From: Cloacimonetes bacterium UBA5284
GTDB lineage: Bacteria; Cloacimonadota; Cloacimonadia; Cloacimonadales; Cloacimonadaceae
Length of the DNA stretch: 28,058 nucleotides
Reading direction: 5' to 3'
Assembly: GCA_002410505.1 (NCBI GenBank)
Contig: DHSO01000013.1
Span: forward strand, 1 to 28,058
In this document: positions 24,131 to 28,058 of the stretch, one piece after another
Position numbering within the stretch: the first letter of the stretch is position 1
Layout: each line of letters starts with the position of its first letter
Notes under the pieces: model-generated
Databases searched by the model: none
Seen by the model: only the letters and a program-made list of their open reading frames with translations
Told to the model about the DNA's origin: nothing
Translations under genes and position numbers: made by a program

Positions 24131-25296
24131 CGGTTGCTTCTCTTCTGTTTGATTAAATTGTTCAGAGGATCGAACAGCGTTTGATTGTGAAGATCTCTAT
24201 TGTAGCATTCTTTCACGGTTTCCACAGCAGCCCCGGCATAGCTTTGAGCCTTTTGTGGAGAGCCCAGTATGCTGTCTATGGCTTTTGTGAAACCGGAGAT
24301 GTTTCCCGCTCTTACCAAAAGACCATTTTTGCCGTGTTTCAGCCATTGTGATATCCCACCCACATCAAATGCTATCACGGTTCTGGCTTTGGCGAAAGCC
24401 TCGATTCCTACCAAGCCAAAGGGTTCTTGCCAGCGTGAAGGCACACACACCAGAGCGGCAGAATTATATTCATCTGTCAAGTCACTCATCCAGCCTGCAA
24501 ACTGCACTCTGTGGCTGATGCCAAGTTCTTCACATAGCCGTTGCAGATATTCTTCGTCATTTCCTCTGCCTACAATTCTCAGTATTGCCGGATGCCGCAG
24601 TTCTCGAAAAGCTTTTATCAACAGATCAACGCCCTTCCCTCTGATAAGCTGGCCCACATATAACACAATCGGGACTGATCCACTAGGGGCTTCCAACTCA
24701 GCAGCAGGCTCCTGATGAGGCAGCATTATGTTTATTTTGTGCTCATCAAAACCATTGGCTATCAAGTTTCTCTTCATAAAATCTGATAGCACAAAGAATA
24801 AGTCACAATCTCGAATTGAGTTTAAGACTTGGACACTTTTGCCTAAATTGATCCTGTGCCATCCATCTGAGCGTTTTTGCATCAACATACTGCAAACTGA
24901 GCAATATATACTATTAAAGGGCAAGCTACAATTGATCCGTTTGAAGGGGAAATACTTGTGGCGTCTGAGGCAATAGTATTCATGATCGTGCACCAAAACC
25001 ACTGTTGGAAAATGTGCTTGCAATTTTATCAGAACTGCCGGATCCGTGAATTTATGGATAAAAACAAGGTCTATATGAAGCTTTTTGTAGTGTTGGACGA
25101 TGCCTTCGGGATTGCTACCGGAGCTAGTAATTATCTCTGTAAAGACTCGGTCAAATTCATTATCTATATTCGCGGTGTTCTCAAAGAAACCATACACTTC
25201 CCAGCCTTGATCGATAAACTCCATGCTGAGCTTGTGGATCATTCGCTCTACTCCACCCACAAAACCCCTGTTGCTGTTTATCATCAGAACTCGCAT
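24127..25296 (-). CDS. GT4-family glycosyltransferase
   Basis: A GT-B glycosyltransferase of about 389 residues. The N-terminal domain opens MRVLMINSNRGFVGGVERM. A mid-region cysteine group (HEYYCLRRHKYFPFKRINCS, then YCSVCSM) resembles that of GT4 enzymes with a small Cys-rich loop. The donor domain has LYVGQLIRGKGVDLLIKAF and the EX7E motif EPFGLVGIEAFAKA. The ATG at 25296 has GGAG 8 nt upstream; an ATG at 25320 overlaps the previous stop (ATGA) and would add eight residues. It probably adds an internal sugar of the repeat unit; specificity unknown. Confidence 0.9.
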   Translation of the reverse strand: MRVLMINSNRGFVGGVERMIHKLSMEFIDQGWEVYGFFENTANIDNEFDRVFTEIITSSGSNPEGIVQHYKKLHIDLVFIHKFTDPAVLIKLQAHFPTVVLVHDHEYYCLRRHKYFPFKRINCSLPFNSIYCSVCSMLMQKRSDGWHRINLGKSVQVLNSIRDCDLFFVLSDFMKRNLIANGFDEHKINIMLPHQEPAAELEAPSGSVPIVLYVGQLIRGKGVDLLIKAFRELRHPAILRIVGRGNDEEYLQRLCEELGISHRVQFAGWMSDLTDEYNSAALVCVPSRWQEPFGLVGIEAFAKARTVIAFDVGGISQWLKHGKNGLLVRAGNISGFTKAIDSILGSPQKAQSYAGAAVETVKECYNRDLHNQTLFDPLNNLIKQKRSNR

Positions 25297-25316
25297 AAAA
25301 TCTGCTCCGGTTGTCA

Positions 25317-27665
25317 TCATCGCAACATCAATCTATCATAACTGGCATTATATAGCTCAATGAGATGTTCGTAAGTGTGGGTTGACATCACTTGTTGTTT
25401 ACCATTTTGCGCCATTTGCGCCAGGTTTTCTCGGTTATGATATGCCAGCAATATCTTAGCAGCGCAGTCAGCCACATCTTCGGAGCTGAAATTCCAGCCG
25501 TTCTCACCTTCATGAACCAGATTGGGGTCTACCGCGTCACTTTGCAACACCGGTGTATCGCTGGCCCAGCTTTCGATCACAACCGCTCCCGAATTCATAA
25601 AGCGCACAGGTATCAAATGAATGTCCGCATAGCGAAGCCAGGACAGGGCTTTCTTGCGGAGTACCATACCGGTAAAATGCACTCTGTCCGCAAAGCCTGA
25701 AGCAGCGAGCAGAGTCTTCAGCTCTTCGAAATATCCGTTTTCATAATCCGTCCTACCCACAAAGATCAATCTTGCATCCGGCATTTTGTCCGCAATACTA
25801 CAGAAGGCTTTGAGGGCAATATCCTGTCCCTTTATGTGCGATACCCGACCCAGGCATAGGATGATGAATTGCCGCTCGTCCCAAGTTTTCATCAGAAGTG
25901 GAGTCTCCGGATTGTCGCTATATTCATCCACAAGTACAGGAACAGGGGAAAATTCCACATCCGGGTTGTAATGCGACAGGAAATTAAGTTCCTTTTCCGC
26001 AATGGCAAAACCCTTATCCATCTTTGATAAGACAATCTTTTGATACCAATTTGGCTTGTAGCCTTTGAGAATGTCTTTATCCACCCGATTCTGACTTTTG
26101 AAGATGGCAGCATAATCCACAAAATCGAAAAAGCACATAATGAAACGGGATTTGCTTATTCTCGCGGCTATAAATGCCAGTAAATTGTTATAATTGATCG
26201 CCGGATAGCACTGGATGATATCATATCGACCGCGCATTAGGTACCAGAGCAATGTGGGGCAGAGGGTCTTGGCGCGTAGGTTTGGATACTGTGGCGGGAG
26301 GTTCAGGACATCCCCTAAACGTCGCAATTCATAGCCTTCGACCATCTCTTTACCGGGTCGCTTGATCCGTTTGGGACAATATACGGTCAGTTGATGATGC
26401 TTTGCGAGTTCTCTGGCTTGATAATGGATATTTGTTTCTGCTCCGCCTACCTCGGGATAAAATCGGTTTGTGATCAACGCTATCTTCAAGGAACGGTGGG
26501 CTTTGCTGGTTTGTAAACTTCTGAGGTCATTCACAAATCTCTCACAAAGTGTATCTACACTATAATTTGCCCGCGCAGCATGATAAAGGTTCTTGCCCAA
26601 ATAATTCCTTTTATCAATATCCTCCACCAGTTCCAGCATAGCGCTGGCAAAGTCATCGGCTTTGTCTCTCAAGGCTATTTCCTTCTCTTTGAACCTGAAG
26701 CCTTCCACGCCAATAGAGGTTGTAATCACTGCTTTTTTTGCAAGGGCAGCTTCCAGGATTCTGGTTCTGGTACCGGATGCTATCCGCAAGGGCAAGATCA
26801 CGAATTCTGCATTTGCTATAATCTCATTCATGTCTTCTACTTCACCGATTATTCGAAGACAATCATCCTGGTATCTACCATAATAATCCAAAGGATTTTT
26901 GCCTGCCACCCATATCTGTATACCTGCCCTGCGCAATTGACTTTCAACTGAGGGATATATGTAATTCACCAAAAAACCAAAAGCGTCCTGATTGGCCAAA
27001 GAATTCATCGTTCCAAAAAAGAGAATGTATTTGACCACTGAAGCCGGATACTCTCGTTGAACCTCCATTGGCATCATATTGGGAAAATCCAAAGCATATT
27101 CTGCCGCCAGACCATAGGTTCCTATTGCTATATCACGTTCCACCGGATTCGTGAAATAGTAACTGAACTTGTGCTTAAAAGCTTGCTTTTCAAATGATCT
27201 CAACTTCATCATTTCAAACAGATGATAGCGATTGCGGATGCTTGGACGCTGCTTCCAACAAAGCTCTGCCACGCGGGAAAAGAGCATATCTACATCGATC
27301 ACGATCTTGCAGTTTGGCAATGTACGGGAGGCTAGTGTTGCTAAGGTATATGTGCTGAGAAAGCGAAAAACGATGATATCGTAAGCAGAGTTTTCTAATA
27401 TCTTTCTGAACTTTTCTAAGTGTCTGGGGTGAAAATGGTAAATTGCACGAGATTGATGGGCAAATGCTGGAATAGTGGCGATGCTATAAAGATGTCTGTA
27501 ATTCTGATGTGTTTCCAAACTCTTGGTGCGATACTCAGGTCCCTTGATGAGCAGAAGATCAGCTCTAAACTCCTGTGCCAGGCAATGCCAGATGAATTTG
27601 CTACGATTTTTGTCCCCACCCTGCAAACCCTCGAAGGGAGTATCCACATATAGCAATTTCATCAT
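25317..27665 (-). CDS. Tandem two-domain glycosyltransferase (GT4-like + GT4)
   Basis: The 782-residue protein is two GT-B glycosyltransferases joined at about residue 390. The first (1-385) starts MKLLYVDTPFEGLQGGDKNR and has a donor domain with FFGTMNSLANQD, ILPLRIASGTRTRILEA and TTSIGVEGF, as in Stp1-like GT4 enzymes. The second (393-782) restarts as a full enzyme: KIALITNRFYPEVGGAET, LCLGRVSHIKGQDIALKAF and a weaker EX7E region (FMNSGAVVIESWASD). Such fusions can add two successive sugars. Two ATG codons follow GAGG; the second (27662) has the better spacing. It is the first gene of the polysaccharide operon. Confidence 0.9.
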   Translation of the reverse strand: MMKLLYVDTPFEGLQGGDKNRSKFIWHCLAQEFRADLLLIKGPEYRTKSLETHQNYRHLYSIATIPAFAHQSRAIYHFHPRHLEKFRKILENSAYDIIVFRFLSTYTLATLASRTLPNCKIVIDVDMLFSRVAELCWKQRPSIRNRYHLFEMMKLRSFEKQAFKHKFSYYFTNPVERDIAIGTYGLAAEYALDFPNMMPMEVQREYPASVVKYILFFGTMNSLANQDAFGFLVNYIYPSVESQLRRAGIQIWVAGKNPLDYYGRYQDDCLRIIGEVEDMNEIIANAEFVILPLRIASGTRTRILEAALAKKAVITTSIGVEGFRFKEKEIALRDKADDFASAMLELVEDIDKRNYLGKNLYHAARANYSVDTLCERFVNDLRSLQTSKAHRSLKIALITNRFYPEVGGAETNIHYQARELAKHHQLTVYCPKRIKRPGKEMVEGYELRRLGDVLNLPPQYPNLRAKTLCPTLLWYLMRGRYDIIQCYPAINYNNLLAFIAARISKSRFIMCFFDFVDYAAIFKSQNRVDKDILKGYKPNWYQKIVLSKMDKGFAIAEKELNFLSHYNPDVEFSPVPVLVDEYSDNPETPLLMKTWDERQFIILCLGRVSHIKGQDIALKAFCSIADKMPDARLIFVGRTDYENGYFEELKTLLAASGFADRVHFTGMVLRKKALSWLRYADIHLIPVRFMNSGAVVIESWASDTPVLQSDAVDPNLVHEGENGWNFSSEDVADCAAKILLAYHNRENLAQMAQNGKQQVMSTHTYEHLIELYNASYDRLMLR

Positions 27666-27693
27666 TTTACCTCATTTTTCCAATTGGTTTTCA

Positions 27694-27722
27694 AATATGC
27701 AATAATAGCTTCATGCTGTCAA
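27694..27722 (-). promoter_or_regulatory. Candidate promoter of the polysaccharide operon
   Basis: On the minus strand a perfect TTGACA (27722-27717) is followed after 17 nt by CATATT (27699-27694), which matches TATAAT at four positions including the key A and final T. It would start transcription about 20-25 nt before the first gene at 27665. It is the best sigma-70-like match upstream of the 15-gene operon; nothing comparable was noticed inside the operon. Confidence 0.55.
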
Positions 27723-28017
27723 GCAAAATATTCATGCCATCTCTTGTATATATCCGCATTTTGCAGTTAGTTTCAGCTTGCTCCCCAAATGCGTATATTA
27801 GCCATGTATATGCCGGTTAACTTGTTACAGAATAATTGAGAACTTCATTTGCCAAAGCCAAATATGATAGATTAATATGTACTTGTATACCCAAAATAAT
27901 TTTCATCAGGCCATCCTATCTTTTTTGGTTCAAATATTGCTGGCTAAGGACAACAGGGAAACTATATTGGTCATATTCATCCTCTTATAGACCACTAAAG
28001 ACCAAAGAAAATACCCA
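27723..28017. other. AT-rich intergenic region upstream of the polysaccharide operon
   Basis: About 300 bp without a supported reading frame. It contains AT-rich stretches around 27745-27815 and short TTGGT/ACCAA pairs, but no clear operator. An AAAGACCA block (27997-28004) that also precedes repeat copy A lies near its end. Confidence 0.5.
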
Positions 28018-28058
28018 ATTTCTCCCTGTATTCAGGGCGTTCATCACTTCTTTATCAA
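28018..28058 (+). repeat. Dispersed repeat, copy B (runs off window)
   Basis: The last 41 bases match 955-995 at 36 of 41 positions without gaps. The copy ends at TTTATCAA exactly where copy A enters its ATCAAGCG iterons, so the iteron palindrome of this copy, if present, lies beyond the window. Confidence 0.7.

Overview
The window looks like chromosome of an anaerobic diderm bacterium, most like a member of the Cloacimonadota. This is inferred, not proven. It rests on an outer-membrane PorV/UPF0164-type barrel, a secreted protein with a FlgD-Ig-like C-terminal domain, lipoproteins with lipoboxes, and an IorAB-type 2-oxoacid:ferredoxin oxidoreductase typical of amino-acid fermenters. Every gene except the first is on the minus strand.

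Layout. (1) Positions 1-574: a plus-strand Sel1-repeat gene, possibly cut by the window edge. (2) About 575-1470: roughly 900 bp with no convincing gene but many palindromes. These are two REP-like hairpins each preceded by GTAG on the minus strand, a near-perfect 23-bp stem, a perfect iteron palindrome centred between a 12-bp inverted repeat, and a nested fold at 1342-1429. Part of it (955-995) recurs at the far end of the window (28018-28058). (3) 1472-5052: a minus-strand operon reading DksA/TraR-type zinc-finger protein, signal peptidase II (lspA), a secreted OB-fold/cohesin-like/FlgD-Ig protein, a PorV-like barrel and a small membrane protein, ending at a clear terminator. (4) 5131-7341: tdk, yggT, a divIVA-like gene and purine nucleoside phosphorylase, overlapping or nearly so. 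(5) 7419-9646: iorA-iorB, closed by a strong terminator.

(6) 9917-27665: a roughly 17.7-kb exopolysaccharide/capsule operon of 15 tightly packed minus-strand genes, with a plausible promoter at about 27694-27722. In transcription order it encodes: a double glycosyltransferase, a GT4, a WecG/TagA-type GT26, an initiating phosphoglycosyl transferase, a STAS protein, a three-part nucleotidyltransferase-like/hexapeptide/PGT-like fusion, a minimal nucleotidyltransferase-like protein, a cytoplasmic alkaline-phosphatase-superfamily enzyme, a Wzc-like chain-length protein, a Wza-like export lipoprotein, an O-antigen-ligase/Wzy-type polymerase, a small membrane protein, another GT4, an OmpA/PEGA lipoprotein and a Wzx-type flippase. 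Together this is a complete Wzx/Wzy-type route: initiation on the lipid carrier, sugar addition, flipping, polymerisation, length control and export.

The least ordinary part is the middle of that operon (18434-22495). The fusion protein has lost the catalytic signatures of both its nucleotidyltransferase and its PGT domain (the PGT Asp-Glu pair reads Asp-Lys). The next genes encode a nucleotidyltransferase with an intact core, a cytosolic phosphodiesterase-like enzyme, and a Wzc whose kinase motifs are degraded. With the STAS protein beside them, these suggest non-standard control or decoration of the polymer.
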